The notes beneath the pieces were generated by a model. That model was given only the letters and a program-made list of their open reading frames with translations, was not told where the DNA came from and made no database searches. Shown piece by piece: positions 31,081 to 40,051 of a DNA stretch of 60,885 nt (position 1 is its first letter; every line of letters begins with the position of its first letter). A program made the position numbers and the translations under genes. The DNA is from Acidimicrobiales bacterium (GTDB taxonomy: Bacteria; Actinomycetota; Acidimicrobiia; Acidimicrobiales; Palsa-688): assembly GCA_019241495.1 (NCBI GenBank), contig JAFAWZ010000273.1, forward strand, positions 1-60,885. Reading direction: 5' to 3'.

Positions 31081-33680
31081 TTGGGCGACGCCAACAGCTC
31101 AACCCGCTCCCACTCGAAGGCCGGTCGGGGTTGGCCGCGCTCCTCCGTCATGACGATGTCCGGATCCGCGACGTCGGCATTGACGAAGGACCGGAACCGG
31201 CGCAGCCTGATCGGGTCCTCGAGCGTCTCTCTCCATTCGCAGCGGTAGCGAGCCACGTGTTCGGCCATGGCCGCCTCCAGGTCCGCGGCCAAACCCAGCG
31301 AATCCTCGACTACCACTCGGCGCAAGTGGTCGATACCGCCCTCCATCGCCTCGAGCCACGTCGAGCTGCGCTGCAACCGGTCAGCCGTACGGACGTAGTA
31401 CATCACGAACCGGTCGATGTAGCGAACCAGCGTGTCTTTGTCCAGATCAGCGGCCAGCAGATCGGCGTGACGAGGCCGAGCACCTCCGTTGCCACACACA
31501 TACAGGTTCCATCCCCGTTCGGTCGCGATCACACCTACGTCTTTACCTTGGGCTTCGGCGCATTCGCGCACACAGCCCGAAACGGCCATCTTGATCTTGT
31601 GCGGACTGCGCAGGCCCCGGTAGCGGAGCTCCAGCTCGACGGCCAGGCCAGTCGAGTCCTGAACGCCATAGCGGCACCAGGTCGACCCCACACAGGATTT
31701 CACTGTCCGGACGGCCTTCCCGTAGGCGTGCCCCGACTCCAGGCCGGCGTCGGCCAGCCGGGCCCAGATCGCGGGCAGGTCATCCACCCTGGCTCCGAGG
31801 AGATCTATCCGTTGCCCGCCAGTGATCTTGACGTACAAGTTGAAGGCCTGAGCAACCTCGCCGAGGACAATTAGCTTCTCGGGCGTGAGCTCTCCTCCGG
31901 GCACGCGGGGCACCACCGAGTAGGTGCCATCGCGTTGGAGGTTGGCAAGGAAGTGATCGTTGCTGTCCTGGATCGATGCGCCTTCGCCGTCGAGGATGTG
32001 ACCCCCCGACACCGATGCCAGGATCGACGCGACGGCCGGTTTGCACGTCTCGCAGCCTGCACCGGTCCCGTACCGGCCTATCAGCTCGGAGAAAGTCGTG
32101 ATGGCGGTGAGCCGCACGATGTCGCAAAGCTCCTGGCGGGACTGGCTGAAGTGCTCGCAAAGCCGCCGCGAGGCCTCTATACCTGCCTCGGCCAGACGGG
32201 CCCGAAGCAGATCGGTGATCTGCGGCACGCAACCACCGCATCCCGTCCCGGCCCCGGTCGACGATTTCACGGCCGCCAGATCGGCCTGCCCGGAACTGCG
32301 GATGCTCTCGGCGATCGAATCACAGATCTGTCCCGCACTGACGTTCTCGCACGAACAGACAGTCGCCGAGGGCCGCAAGGCCGGACCGGCTGCCGCCGCC
32401 GGAGCGTGATCGTCGCCGCGCCGGCCGGGCAGCAGCAGATCGACGAAGTCTTCAGGGGCATCTGCGTCGCCGGCCGTCACCGCGACCATCGTGTCGAAAC
32501 CGGACGCGTCGCCCACCAGGATCCCTCCGATGACCCGCCCGTCGGACGCGGTGACCAAACGCCGATGGACCCGGCTGACGTTGTCGGTAAACGCGATAGT
32601 CGAGGCACCCGCCGTCCGGGCGTGAGCGTCTCCGAAGCTGGCCACGTCCACGCCGAGCAGCTTCAGTTTGGTCGGTGTCTCGCCCGGCTCGAACACCGAG
32701 TCGCCGCCGCAGATGTTCTCGGCCGCGACCCGCGCCATCTGATAGCCCGGCGAAACCAGGCCGTGGACTCGTCCACCGGCCAGTGCACACTCCCCGACCG
32801 CATAGATCGACGGGTCGCTGGTCCGGCAGCGTTCGTCGACCACGATCCCACCCCGCTCCCCCACCTCGAGCCCGCAGCCGCGAGCCAGCTCGTCGCGTGG
32901 ACGGATGCCGGCCGCGAAGACCACCATCTCGGTCGTCAAGAGCTCGCTCCGTGCTCGGTCCTCAGCCGGCGCCAGCTCTACCGCGCTCACCGTTCCGTCC
33001 TCACCAGCGACGATAGAAACCAACGCCGTCGCGGTGTGGACAGCCAAACCGTGGTCCTCGATCCGCCGTCGGAGCAAATCGCCACCTATCTCATCGACTT
33101 GCAGCGGCATGAGCCGAGGGGCGATCTCGACTACTTCGGTGGCCAAGCCGCAGTGGCGCAGGGCGTTGGCCGCTTCCAGCCCGAGGAGACCACCTCCCAC
33201 CACCACCCCGTGGGCTCGCCCGTTGGCCCACCGCCTTATCGCGTCGACATCGGTAACGGAGCGGTACACGAAGCATCCCGGCAGGTCCCGGCCCGCCACT
33301 GGGGGGACGAAGGCGGACGAACCGGTGGCCATCACCGCCGCGTCGTAGGGAAACTCGCGGCCCCGGTCGGTAGTCGCGACTCTTCGGGCCCGGTCGAGGT
33401 GGACTACCTGCTCGCCTCTCACCAACGTGAGCGCAGGATCTCTCATGATCTCGGGGTCAACGAGATCCAGGTCAGACGAATCAGCCCCCTCGAATAGCTT
33501 CGACAGGTGTACCCGGTCGTAGGCCGCCAGAGCTTCTTCACCGACGACGACCAGATCCCAGCTCCGGGTGGCCCCCCGGCGAACCAGAGCCTCGACGACC
33601 TTGTTCCCAACCATCCCGTGACCGATCACCAGGAGGCGACGTCGGTGGCGGGCCTCGTTCGAAACCGGCGAGCCGGTCAT
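31077..33680 (-). CDS. nirB: Assimilatory NAD(P)H nitrite reductase large subunit (NirB)
   Basis: 867 residues; the ATG at 33680 overlaps the narK stop, which settles the start (the open frame extends further). Order: FAD/NAD domain (LLVIGHGMVGNKVVEAL; AVMATGSSAFVPP; VVVGGGLLGLEAANAL), BFD-type [2Fe-2S] region with CSCENVSAG and GTGCGGCVPQI, a second such segment (GAGCETCKP), nitrite/sulfite reductase ferredoxin-like half-domain (RDGTYSVVPRVPGGELTPEKL), and the sirohaem-[4Fe-4S] block VKSCVGSTWCRYGVQDS ... GCVRECAEAQGKDVGV. It reduces nitrite to ammonium in the cytoplasm using six electrons. The NirD partner is fused to the next gene. Confidence 0.95.
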   Translation of the reverse strand: MTGSPVSNEARHRRRLLVIGHGMVGNKVVEALVRRGATRSWDLVVVGEEALAAYDRVHLSKLFEGADSSDLDLVDPEIMRDPALTLVRGEQVVHLDRARRVATTDRGREFPYDAAVMATGSSAFVPPVAGRDLPGCFVYRSVTDVDAIRRWANGRAHGVVVGGGLLGLEAANALRHCGLATEVVEIAPRLMPLQVDEIGGDLLRRRIEDHGLAVHTATALVSIVAGEDGTVSAVELAPAEDRARSELLTTEMVVFAAGIRPRDELARGCGLEVGERGGIVVDERCRTSDPSIYAVGECALAGGRVHGLVSPGYQMARVAAENICGGDSVFEPGETPTKLKLLGVDVASFGDAHARTAGASTIAFTDNVSRVHRRLVTASDGRVIGGILVGDASGFDTMVAVTAGDADAPEDFVDLLLPGRRGDDHAPAAAAGPALRPSATVCSCENVSAGQICDSIAESIRSSGQADLAAVKSSTGAGTGCGGCVPQITDLLRARLAEAGIEASRRLCEHFSQSRQELCDIVRLTAITTFSELIGRYGTGAGCETCKPAVASILASVSGGHILDGEGASIQDSNDHFLANLQRDGTYSVVPRVPGGELTPEKLIVLGEVAQAFNLYVKITGGQRIDLLGARVDDLPAIWARLADAGLESGHAYGKAVRTVKSCVGSTWCRYGVQDSTGLAVELELRYRGLRSPHKIKMAVSGCVRECAEAQGKDVGVIATERGWNLYVCGNGGARPRHADLLAADLDKDTLVRYIDRFVMYYVRTADRLQRSSTWLEAMEGGIDHLRRVVVEDSLGLAADLEAAMAEHVARYRCEWRETLEDPIRLRRFRSFVNADVADPDIVMTEERGQPRPAFEWERVELLASPK

Positions 33681-35203
33681 AGAGCAGAGGCCGCGAGAAC
33701 CAGCCGCGGAGCTCGACGGAGGTAGACGGCCCAGGTGACCGCACCGAAGATGACGTAGGAAGCCAGGAAGGTCCACAGCGCGGGCGCCGACCAAGCCGAG
33801 TGGGCCGTCGCGACCGCGTCTTTGAGCGCAGGGGTCTTGGCCGCCTTCTCCAACGCCGTGATGTGAAGGCTGGCCTGGCGCAACACGACCTGGACACCGA
33901 CACCGCCGAGCGCCCCCACCGCACCCGCGATGCCGATCACCGCGGCGGCCCGGCGCTTCAGCTCGACCCGTACCGACGCAGGATCACCCGCAACTGACGC
34001 CGCCATGACCTCGGAGGAGAAGACCGAAGGGATCAGCTTGTAGATCGATCCGTTGCCCATGCCGGTGAACAGGAACACCACCATGAACGAGCCGAGGAAC
34101 AACGCGAAGTCGTGGGCTTCGACCCCAGCAATGGCGAAACCGGTGAATACGGTCATGCCGGCGAACATGGCAAGAGTCACGCGTGCTCCGCCGAGGCGGT
34201 CGGACAGCCAGCCTCCCAGCGGGCGGGAGAGGGAACCCACCAGCGCGCCCAGGAACCCGAGGCCGGCCAGGTAGGTGGCGATGAAGGGATGGCTGTGCAG
34301 GAACGACGGGAAGCTGTTCTTGATCACCAGCGGCAGCGCGAACGAGTACCCGATGAACGACCCGAAGGTTCCTATGTAAAGGAATGACAGCACCCAGGTG
34401 TGCGGCTCCCTGACGGCCATCAGATAAGACCGCTTGTCAGCCCTCGCCTGGGTGAGGCTGTCCATGTACCTCCACGCGGCCCAGGCGGTGAGCAAGACGA
34501 ACGGAACCCAGATCCAACCCGCATAGGCCAAGTGCACCTGATGCTTGGTCAGCTTCACCGCCGCGGCGGGCACCCCGATGATGACCACGAGAGGGATCAC
34601 CAGCTGGCTCACCGCTACCCCGAGGTTGCCACCGGCCGCGTTGAGGCCGAGCGCGTAGCCCTTCTTGCGCTCTGGATAAAAGAAGGAGATGTTCGCCATC
34701 GAAGAGGCGAAGTTCGCCCCTCCCACGCCGGCGGTAGCCGCGCAAACCAACAACACCCAGAGCTGGATCCCGTGAGACTGGTGAGCCAGCCAGCTGCTCG
34801 GCACCACCATCGCCAGGAGCAGACAGGGAACTAGAAGCACCAACCCGCTGACCGTGGTCCAAGCCCGGCCTCCGAACCTCGGCACCGCGAACGTGTAGGG
34901 AATGCGCAACACCGAACCGATCAGGTTGGGGACCAGCGTCAACATGAACTGCTCGGAAAGCGACATCTTGATGCCCGCGTTCGCCAGGTTGATCACCACC
35001 ACGGTCCACATCACCCACACGCAAAACCCCATGTGGTCGGTGATGATCGACAGGGCCAGGTTCTTCTTGGCTGTCCGCTCACCACCGGCCTCCCATCGGG
35101 ACTCATCCTCGGGATCCCAGTCGTCGATCCATCGGCCCCGCCGATGGACGACCGGGAGGGCCGGGGCCTCCCCAGAGGAGGTGGTCAAATCGAACGTGGT
35201 CAT
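33677..35203 (-). CDS. narK: MFS nitrate/nitrite transporter (NarK/NasA type)
   Basis: 508 residues, about 12 membrane segments. An unusual polar start (HRRGRWIDDWDPEDESRWEAGGERTAKKNL) precedes the first helix. Signature stretches: LSEQFMLTLVPNLIGSVLRIPYTF, GVGGANFASSMANISFFYPERKKGYALGLNAAGGNLG (nitrate signature) and GMGNGSIYKLIPSVF (second signature). It imports nitrate, or exchanges nitrate for nitrite. First gene of the operon narK-nirB-nirD/nasA, each overlapping the next by 4 bp. A GlnR-like box lies about 100 bp upstream. Confidence 0.93.
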   Translation of the reverse strand: MTTFDLTTSSGEAPALPVVHRRGRWIDDWDPEDESRWEAGGERTAKKNLALSIITDHMGFCVWVMWTVVVINLANAGIKMSLSEQFMLTLVPNLIGSVLRIPYTFAVPRFGGRAWTTVSGLVLLVPCLLLAMVVPSSWLAHQSHGIQLWVLLVCAATAGVGGANFASSMANISFFYPERKKGYALGLNAAGGNLGVAVSQLVIPLVVIIGVPAAAVKLTKHQVHLAYAGWIWVPFVLLTAWAAWRYMDSLTQARADKRSYLMAVREPHTWVLSFLYIGTFGSFIGYSFALPLVIKNSFPSFLHSHPFIATYLAGLGFLGALVGSLSRPLGGWLSDRLGGARVTLAMFAGMTVFTGFAIAGVEAHDFALFLGSFMVVFLFTGMGNGSIYKLIPSVFSSEVMAASVAGDPASVRVELKRRAAAVIGIAGAVGALGGVGVQVVLRQASLHITALEKAAKTPALKDAVATAHSAWSAPALWTFLASYVIFGAVTWAVYLRRAPRLVLAASAL

Positions 35204-35302
35204 GGGACGAGTAAACGTCCGCCATGCGTCGGCGTTGTTGCCAGATTCCTAACCGCGTGTGAGCACCGACTCAGCCCCGGACCGCGTCCCGGTGAGGGTG
35301 GC

Positions 35303-35318
35303 GAAACCGGCCCGTAAC
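35303..35318. promoter_or_regulatory. GlnR-like box upstream of nitrate operon
   Basis: GAAAC-CGGCCC-GTAAC fits the actinobacterial GlnR half-site pairing (GaAAC and GTnAC with 6-bp spacing). It is about 100 bp before narK in the 144-bp gap to fur. GlnR activates nitrate assimilation under nitrogen limitation in related bacteria. Only one pair of half-sites is seen. Confidence 0.45.
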
Positions 35319-35347
35319 AAACCAGCCGTGACAGACCTCGGAGGGTG

Positions 35348-35821
35348 TCAGATCATGGCAGCTCGTGCCGCGGCCGCCCGGCACCTGGGGCACATGCCCC
35401 GAAAGACGATGTCCACATCGAGCAGCTCGAAGCCGTGTTGCTGGGTAACGGACAGGGCCAGCCCTTCGGTCCCTTCGGGGTTGACGTCGCGCAGCTCTCC
35501 GCAGCCGACGCAGTAGAGGTGGTGATGGGTGGCGGTGGAGTTGGGGTCGTAACGCTTGGGGCCGTCACCGGTCGAGATCTCCAGCACCTCGCCCATGCCC
35601 ACCAACTCATTGAGGGTGTTGTACACCGTGGCCAGGCTGATCTCGGGGAGGAGTCGCTGGGCCCGGCTGTAGACGGCGTCGGCCGTCAAGTGGATGTGCT
35701 CACCGGCCAGGACTTCGGCCACCACCCTGCGCTGGGCGGTCAGCCGCCACCCCCGGTCCCTCAACCGCTGGACCAACTCGCTGATGGGTGCCTCCCTCGC
35801 GCTCTGGCGGCCCACAACCAT
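35348..35821 (-). CDS. Fur family regulator (FurA/PerR-like), divergent from katG
   Basis: 157 residues. The winged helix reads GWRLTAQRRVVAEVLAGEHIHLTADAVYSRAQRLLPEISLATVYNTLNELVGMG. The regulatory metal region is HHHLYCVGCGELRDV, and the structural zinc cysteine pairs are CVGC and CPRC. Asp/His residues for Fe or Mn sensing are present in GPKRYDPNSTATHHH. Divergent pairing with a catalase-peroxidase gene is typical of peroxide-sensing FurA/PerR, which lose repression when oxidised. Divergent gap 127 bp with an AT-rich palindrome-like site. Confidence 0.9.
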   Translation of the reverse strand: MVVGRQSAREAPISELVQRLRDRGWRLTAQRRVVAEVLAGEHIHLTADAVYSRAQRLLPEISLATVYNTLNELVGMGEVLEISTGDGPKRYDPNSTATHHHLYCVGCGELRDVNPEGTEGLALSVTQQHGFELLDVDIVFRGMCPRCRAAAARAAMI

Positions 35822-35854
35822 ACTGTGAGCCCAATAATGGATGTGTTCTCGCTC

Positions 35855-35883
35855 TTGACTTATTCTAAGCCTGTAGATAGCTT
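35855..35883 (+). promoter_or_regulatory. Putative katG promoter with FurA/PerR-like box
   Basis: TTGACT (35855-35860), 17-bp spacer, TAGCTT (35878-35883), 65 bp before the katG start. The spacer contains the imperfect palindrome CTTATTCTAAG, an AT-rich spot in a GC-rich genome, suited to repressor binding by the neighbouring Fur-family protein. Confidence 0.5.
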
Positions 35884-35948
35884 AAACCCGGCGGTGTCCC
35901 GAGTGGTGTGAATCAGGAACAAGGTCACGAACAAGAGGAGGGCCCGAC

Positions 35949-38132
35949 GTGTCCGAAAGCGAGAACCCCGTAATCCCCTCTCCGACCCCGCCGCCGATTC
36001 GGCCCAGGACGAACCGGGACTGGTGGCCCAACCAGCTGAGCCTCGAGGTTCTCCGCCAGAACTCACCCAAGTCGAACCCGATGGGCGAGGGCTTCAACTA
36101 CGCGGAGGAGTTCAAGAGCATGGATCTCGAGGCGCTGAAGCGGGACGTCTTCGAGGTGATGACGACTTCGCAGGAATGGTGGCCGGCCGACTACGGCCAT
36201 TACGGGCCGCTGTTCATCCGGATGGCCTGGCACGCGGCGGGCACCTACCGCATCCAAGACGGGCGAGGCGGCGGCGGGGTCGGCGCCCAGCGATTTGCGC
36301 CGACGAACAGCTGGCCGGACAACGCCAACCTGGACAAGGCTCGCCGGCTGCTCTGGCCGGTCAAGCAGAAGTACGGCCAGAAGATCTCCTGGGCCGATCT
36401 GATCATCTTCGCCGGCAACTGCGCCTACGAGTCGATGGGGTTCAAGACCTTCGGCTTCGCCTTCGGGCGAGAGGACGTGTGGGAACCGGATGAGACCTAC
36501 TGGGGTTCCGAGGAGACGTGGCTCGGAGGTGACCGCTACCACCAACCGGGGGAATTCGATCGTCCGTTCGGCTCGGTGCAGATGGGCCTCATCTACGTGA
36601 ACCCTCAGGGGCCCGAAGGCAATCCCGATCCGTTGGCCGCCGCCAAGGACATCCGGGAGACGTTCCGTCGCATGGCGATGAACGACGAGGAGACCGCCGC
36701 CCTCATCATCGGCGGTCACACCTTGGGCAAATGCCACGGCGCGGTCGGCGAAGAGTACGTCGGTGCCGAGCCCGAGGGCGCACCCCTCGAAGAGCAGGGC
36801 CTCGGCTGGCACAACACCTTCGGCAGCGGCAAGGGCTCGGACACGCTCACCAGCGGGCTGGAGGGCGCGTGGACCAACGAGCCTACGAAGTGGGACAACG
36901 GCTACTTGGACAACCTGTTCAAGTACGACTACGAGCTGACCAAGAGCCCGGCGGGCGCCCATCAGTGGAAGCCCAAGAACCCCGAGGCGCAGGGCACCGT
37001 CCCCGATGCCCATGACCCGTCGAAGCGGCACGCCCCGATGATGCTGACGACGGACCTCTCCTTGAAGTTGGACCCGATCTACGGGCCGATCTCGAGGCGC
37101 TTCTACGAGAACCCCGACCAGCTCGCCGACGCCTTCGGCAAGGCGTGGTACAAGCTGCTCCACCGAGACATGGGACCAGTCACGCGGTACCTCGGACCAT
37201 GGGTCCCAGAGCCACAGCTGTGGCAGGACCCGGTCCCCCAAGTCGATCATGGCTTGATCGACGGGACCGACATCGCTGCTCTGAAGGCCAGGATCCTGGC
37301 GTCCGGGCTGTCCATCTCCAGGCTGGTCTCCACCGCGTGGGCGTCGGCCGCCAGCTTCCGGGGCACGGACAAGCGAGGGGGCGCCAATGGGGCGCGGATC
37401 CGCCTCTCACCTCAAAAGGACTGGGAGGTCAACGATCCGACCGAGCTGGCCAAGGCGCTACAAGCCTTGGAGCAGATCCAGCAGGACTTCAATCGTTCGC
37501 AGTCTGGCGGAAAGAAGGTATCGCTCGCCGATCTGATAGTCCTGGGTGGATGTGCGGCCGTCGAGCAGGCCGCCCAGAACGCCGGCCACAAGGTCACTGT
37601 TCCTTTCGCACCGGGCCGCACCGACGCATCTCAAGAACTGACCGACGTGGAATCGTTCGAGGTGCTCGAACCGACCGCTGACGGGTTTCGCAACTATCTC
37701 CGGCCCGGAGAGAAGTTCCCGGCTGAGCACGCTCTGATCGAGCGGGCCAACCTGTTGACCCTGACGCCACCCGAGATGACCGTCCTCATCGGAGGCATGC
37801 GGGTGCTCAACGCCAACTTCGACCAGTCCACCCACGGCGTGTTCACCGACCGGCCCGAAGTATTGACCAATGACTTCTTCGTGAACCTGGTCGATATGAG
37901 CAACGACTGGAAGGCCTCCGCCTCCGCCGAGAACGTGTACGAGGTTCGCGACCGGGCCACGGAAAAGGTCAAATGGACGGCCTCGCCCGTCGACCTCATC
38001 CTCGGCTCCAACTCCGAGCTGCGGGCCATCTCAGAGGTCTATGCGTGTGACGACTCGAAAGAGAAGTTCGTCCGAGACTTCGTGGCGGTGTGGAACAAGG
38101 TCATGAACCTGGACCGCTTCGATCTGACCTGA
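35949..38132 (+). CDS. katG: Catalase-peroxidase
   Basis: 727 residues, standard length. GTG at 35949 with AGGAGGG 7 nt upstream. Distal haem pocket RMAWHAAGTYR (Arg, Trp, His), proximal IIGGHTLGKCHG. The three residues of the Met-Tyr-Trp cofactor are present: Trp in MAWHAAG, Tyr in QMGLIYVNPQGPEG, Met in RRMAMNDEE. The C-terminal duplicated domain is complete to the end (NKVMNLDRFDL). It removes hydrogen peroxide and oxidises organic donors; in mycobacteria it activates isoniazid. Likely under control of the divergent Fur-family repressor. Confidence 0.97.
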   Translation: MSESENPVIPSPTPPPIRPRTNRDWWPNQLSLEVLRQNSPKSNPMGEGFNYAEEFKSMDLEALKRDVFEVMTTSQEWWPADYGHYGPLFIRMAWHAAGTYRIQDGRGGGGVGAQRFAPTNSWPDNANLDKARRLLWPVKQKYGQKISWADLIIFAGNCAYESMGFKTFGFAFGREDVWEPDETYWGSEETWLGGDRYHQPGEFDRPFGSVQMGLIYVNPQGPEGNPDPLAAAKDIRETFRRMAMNDEETAALIIGGHTLGKCHGAVGEEYVGAEPEGAPLEEQGLGWHNTFGSGKGSDTLTSGLEGAWTNEPTKWDNGYLDNLFKYDYELTKSPAGAHQWKPKNPEAQGTVPDAHDPSKRHAPMMLTTDLSLKLDPIYGPISRRFYENPDQLADAFGKAWYKLLHRDMGPVTRYLGPWVPEPQLWQDPVPQVDHGLIDGTDIAALKARILASGLSISRLVSTAWASAASFRGTDKRGGANGARIRLSPQKDWEVNDPTELAKALQALEQIQQDFNRSQSGGKKVSLADLIVLGGCAAVEQAAQNAGHKVTVPFAPGRTDASQELTDVESFEVLEPTADGFRNYLRPGEKFPAEHALIERANLLTLTPPEMTVLIGGMRVLNANFDQSTHGVFTDRPEVLTNDFFVNLVDMSNDWKASASAENVYEVRDRATEKVKWTASPVDLILGSNSELRAISEVYACDDSKEKFVRDFVAVWNKVMNLDRFDLT

Positions 38133-38153
38133 CCTTGTGAGGCCGGGGCTGGT

Positions 38154-39026
38154 TCAGCGGAGGTTCGGGGCGACCTCCACCATGAACTTCTCCAGCGCGG
38201 CGAGGTCGAGATCGGCCTCGTCGCGCAGTGAGATGTCGCACATGTCGAAGCCGAGCTCGGCGAGCGTCTCGAAGTGCGACGGGCCGGCGGCCAGAGGGCC
38301 ACTTGCCACGAGCAGCAAGGAGCTGGGATCGCGGTCCTCGAGCTCACACGCCCGGCGAAAGCGGTCTATCAGCTCCTGACCCTTGTCCCGCGTGTCGTCC
38401 CCCACGCTCGGGCCAGAAGGAGCCCAACCGTCGCCCCAGCGCGCCGCCCGCCGGAGCGCACCTTCGCTGTTGCCTCCCACGATGACAGGTACCCTCTCGC
38501 CAGGCACGGGGCGGAACCCGGCTGCGATGTGCCGGTAGTGTTTTCCGTTGAACTCGCTGATCTCTTCTCTCCATGCCTGGCGCATGAGGGCCACGTGCTC
38601 GTCGAGCCGCTCGAAGCGCGCCTCGGGGGGAACGCCCATGGTCTCGAACTCCTCCAGCAGCCACCCCGCCCCCACGCCCAGGATGAATCGATCCCCGGCC
38701 AGGGCGACCAGGGTGCCGATCTGCTTGGCGAGAAGCACCGGATTGCGATATACAGCTATGAGGACACGGGTTCCGAGCTTGATCCGACTCGTGGCGCCGG
38801 CAACTACCGACAGCGTCGTCATCGACTCGAAATACGGCATCTCGGGCTGGTTGTAATAAGCACCACCGGGGAACTTGGACTTCGGTCCAATGGCTACCGG
38901 GTTGAACACGTGGTCGAAGACCCACACCGTGTCGAGGCCGATCTCCTCGGCGTGGCGAGCCAGATCGACGAGATTCGACTTCCCAGACAACGGGCCGGAG
39001 TTGGGTAGGTGCAAACCGAGTTCCAT
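38154..39026 (-). CDS. LLM-class (probably F420-dependent) oxidoreductase
   Basis: 290 residues; the ATG at 39026 has AGGA 9 nt upstream and is preferred to a TTG two codons before. A luciferase-like TIM barrel: ELGLHLPNSGP, ARHAEEIGLDTVWVFDHV, LSVVAGATSRIKLGTRVL, YRNPVLLAKQIGTL, FILGVGAGWLLEEFETMGV, VPVIVGGNSEGALRRAARWGDGW. These are the usual blocks of 'TIGR03619-like' F420 enzymes. The substrate is unknown. It is 17 bp after an ABM-domain protein gene, so they are probably one unit. Confidence 0.9.
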   Translation of the reverse strand: MELGLHLPNSGPLSGKSNLVDLARHAEEIGLDTVWVFDHVFNPVAIGPKSKFPGGAYYNQPEMPYFESMTTLSVVAGATSRIKLGTRVLIAVYRNPVLLAKQIGTLVALAGDRFILGVGAGWLLEEFETMGVPPEARFERLDEHVALMRQAWREEISEFNGKHYRHIAAGFRPVPGERVPVIVGGNSEGALRRAARWGDGWAPSGPSVGDDTRDKGQELIDRFRRACELEDRDPSSLLLVASGPLAAGPSHFETLAELGFDMCDISLRDEADLDLAALEKFMVEVAPNLR

Positions 39027-39043
39027 GTTCAAAGTCCTGTCGT

Positions 39044-39358
39044 CTAGACGTGCCGGTAGATCTCGCCGTCGAAGAAGATCAGGTCGGCCCGGGTGATCTG
39101 CCCGGCGGCGCCGAACTTCTTCGTCTCTTCGATTCTTCGATCGTGCTCAGGTGTCGCAGTGAAGCTCTCGAACAACGGGCGTGACTCCCACAGTTGGTGC
39201 ATGTGAACCGTGGTCGGGTCGAACATATCCCTCGCGATGGAGAAGCCCTGGTTCCCGGGGCAGGAACGCCCGAACTCGACGAAGCGCCGGGAAGACTCTT
39301 CGAACGCCCCGGTAGCAGCGGGGTCGTGGATGACATAACGCCCGTACACGATGATCAA
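39044..39358 (-). CDS. Antibiotic biosynthesis monooxygenase (ABM) domain protein
   Basis: 104 residues with the dimeric alpha/beta barrel pattern: IIVYGRYVIHDPAATGAFEESSRRF, CPGNQGFSIARDMFDPTTVHMHQLWESRPLFESFTATPEH. The final DLIFFDGEIYRHV is a family-like edge strand. ABM proteins include cofactor-free oxygenases acting on quinols and many of unknown role. It lies upstream of the LLM oxidoreductase gene and likely acts on the same class of compound. Confidence 0.8.
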   Translation of the reverse strand: MIIVYGRYVIHDPAATGAFEESSRRFVEFGRSCPGNQGFSIARDMFDPTTVHMHQLWESRPLFESFTATPEHDRRIEETKKFGAAGQITRADLIFFDGEIYRHV

Positions 39359-39410
39359 GGGGACGACGCTACCAGCCCCTCCGTCGACCCGTCCTTGGTC
39401 ACCGAGCGGC

Positions 39411-39464
39411 GGTCCAGGCCGCCGCCGTTGTCCAGGCCGCCGCCGTGGTCCAGGCGCCGCCGGT
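39411..39464. repeat. Three tandem 18-bp repeats
   Basis: Units at 39411-39428, 39429-39446 and 39447-39464 of the form (G/T)GTCCAGGCCGCCGCCGT, the third with two changes. Non-coding, in the 114-bp gap between the ABM and DUF488 genes. Confidence 0.75.
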
Positions 39465-39472
39465 GCAGGCCG

Positions 39473-39871
39473 TCAATCCTGCGACGTCTCCCGCCGCCGA
39501 GGAGGATGAGCGAGGAAGTCGTTGAGCACGGCCGCACCTGAGTGCTCGACGTCACGCGTGGCGGTGAGCAGCGCTACCCGGTGTTCCCGAGTATCGGCCT
39601 GCAGGCGGGCAATAGCGTCGGAAGCCGGGGGGCGGGCCAGTTCTTCTCGGTACCGCCGAGCGAACTCATCGAACTTGGCCGGGTCGTGGCCGTACCAGCG
39701 ACGCAGCTCGGGGCTGGGCGCCACGTCCTTGGCCCACTCATCGATGCCGGCTTCGGCTTTGGCGAGGCCCCGCGGCCAGAGCCGATCTACCAGGACCCGG
39801 TAGGCATCGTCGCCGCGGTGGGGGTCGTACACCCGGCGGACCTCGAAAGACGATCGGTCGTGGGACGACAT
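39473..39871 (-). CDS. DUF488 family protein
   Basis: 132 residues. VRRVYDPHRGDDAYRVLVDRLWPRGLAKAEAGIDEWAKDVAPSPELRRWYGHDPAKFDEFARRYREEL is the hallmark start of short DUF488 (YeaO-like) proteins, followed by VALLTATRDVEHSGAAVL, matching the T-A-x-x-D-x-x-x-(S/H)-x-A element. Function unknown; a role in nucleic-acid or stress metabolism has been suggested only from context in other genomes. Here it stands between two repeats, without clear operon partners. Confidence 0.88.
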   Translation of the reverse strand: MSSHDRSSFEVRRVYDPHRGDDAYRVLVDRLWPRGLAKAEAGIDEWAKDVAPSPELRRWYGHDPAKFDEFARRYREELARPPASDAIARLQADTREHRVALLTATRDVEHSGAAVLNDFLAHPPRRRETSQD

Positions 39872-39887
39872 GTCGACTACCTCGTCA

Positions 39888-40018
39888 GAAGCTGTGGCAA
39901 AAGTCGCGGGAGGGAGAAGGCGGCGGCTCGTCTTCGACCAACTCTCTCCTCCTCTGCACCACGGGGATGCGACGAGCCGTCGCCTTCTCCCACCTGGAAG
40001 TAATTTTGCGACAGCTTC
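39888..40018. repeat. 131-bp palindromic (MITE-like) element
   Basis: Outer ends GAAGCTGT (39888-39895) and ACAGCTTC (40011-40018) are inverse copies. Inner arms of 21 bp (39912-39932 and 39971-39991, core GGGAGAAGGCG and GGCTCGTC) pair with one mismatch. Between outer and inner arms the two sides have drifted. A related end occurs at 27889-27921. No open frame inside. Likely a non-autonomous mobile repeat, or a strong terminator structure. Confidence 0.7.
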
Positions 40019-40051
40019 CCAGGGCCCGAACGCCTACCCGGGATCGGCGCG

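Noticed and set aside
39411..39464. Possible CRISPR-like array
   Set aside because: Units are adjacent without spacers and there is no cas gene; simple tandem repeat.
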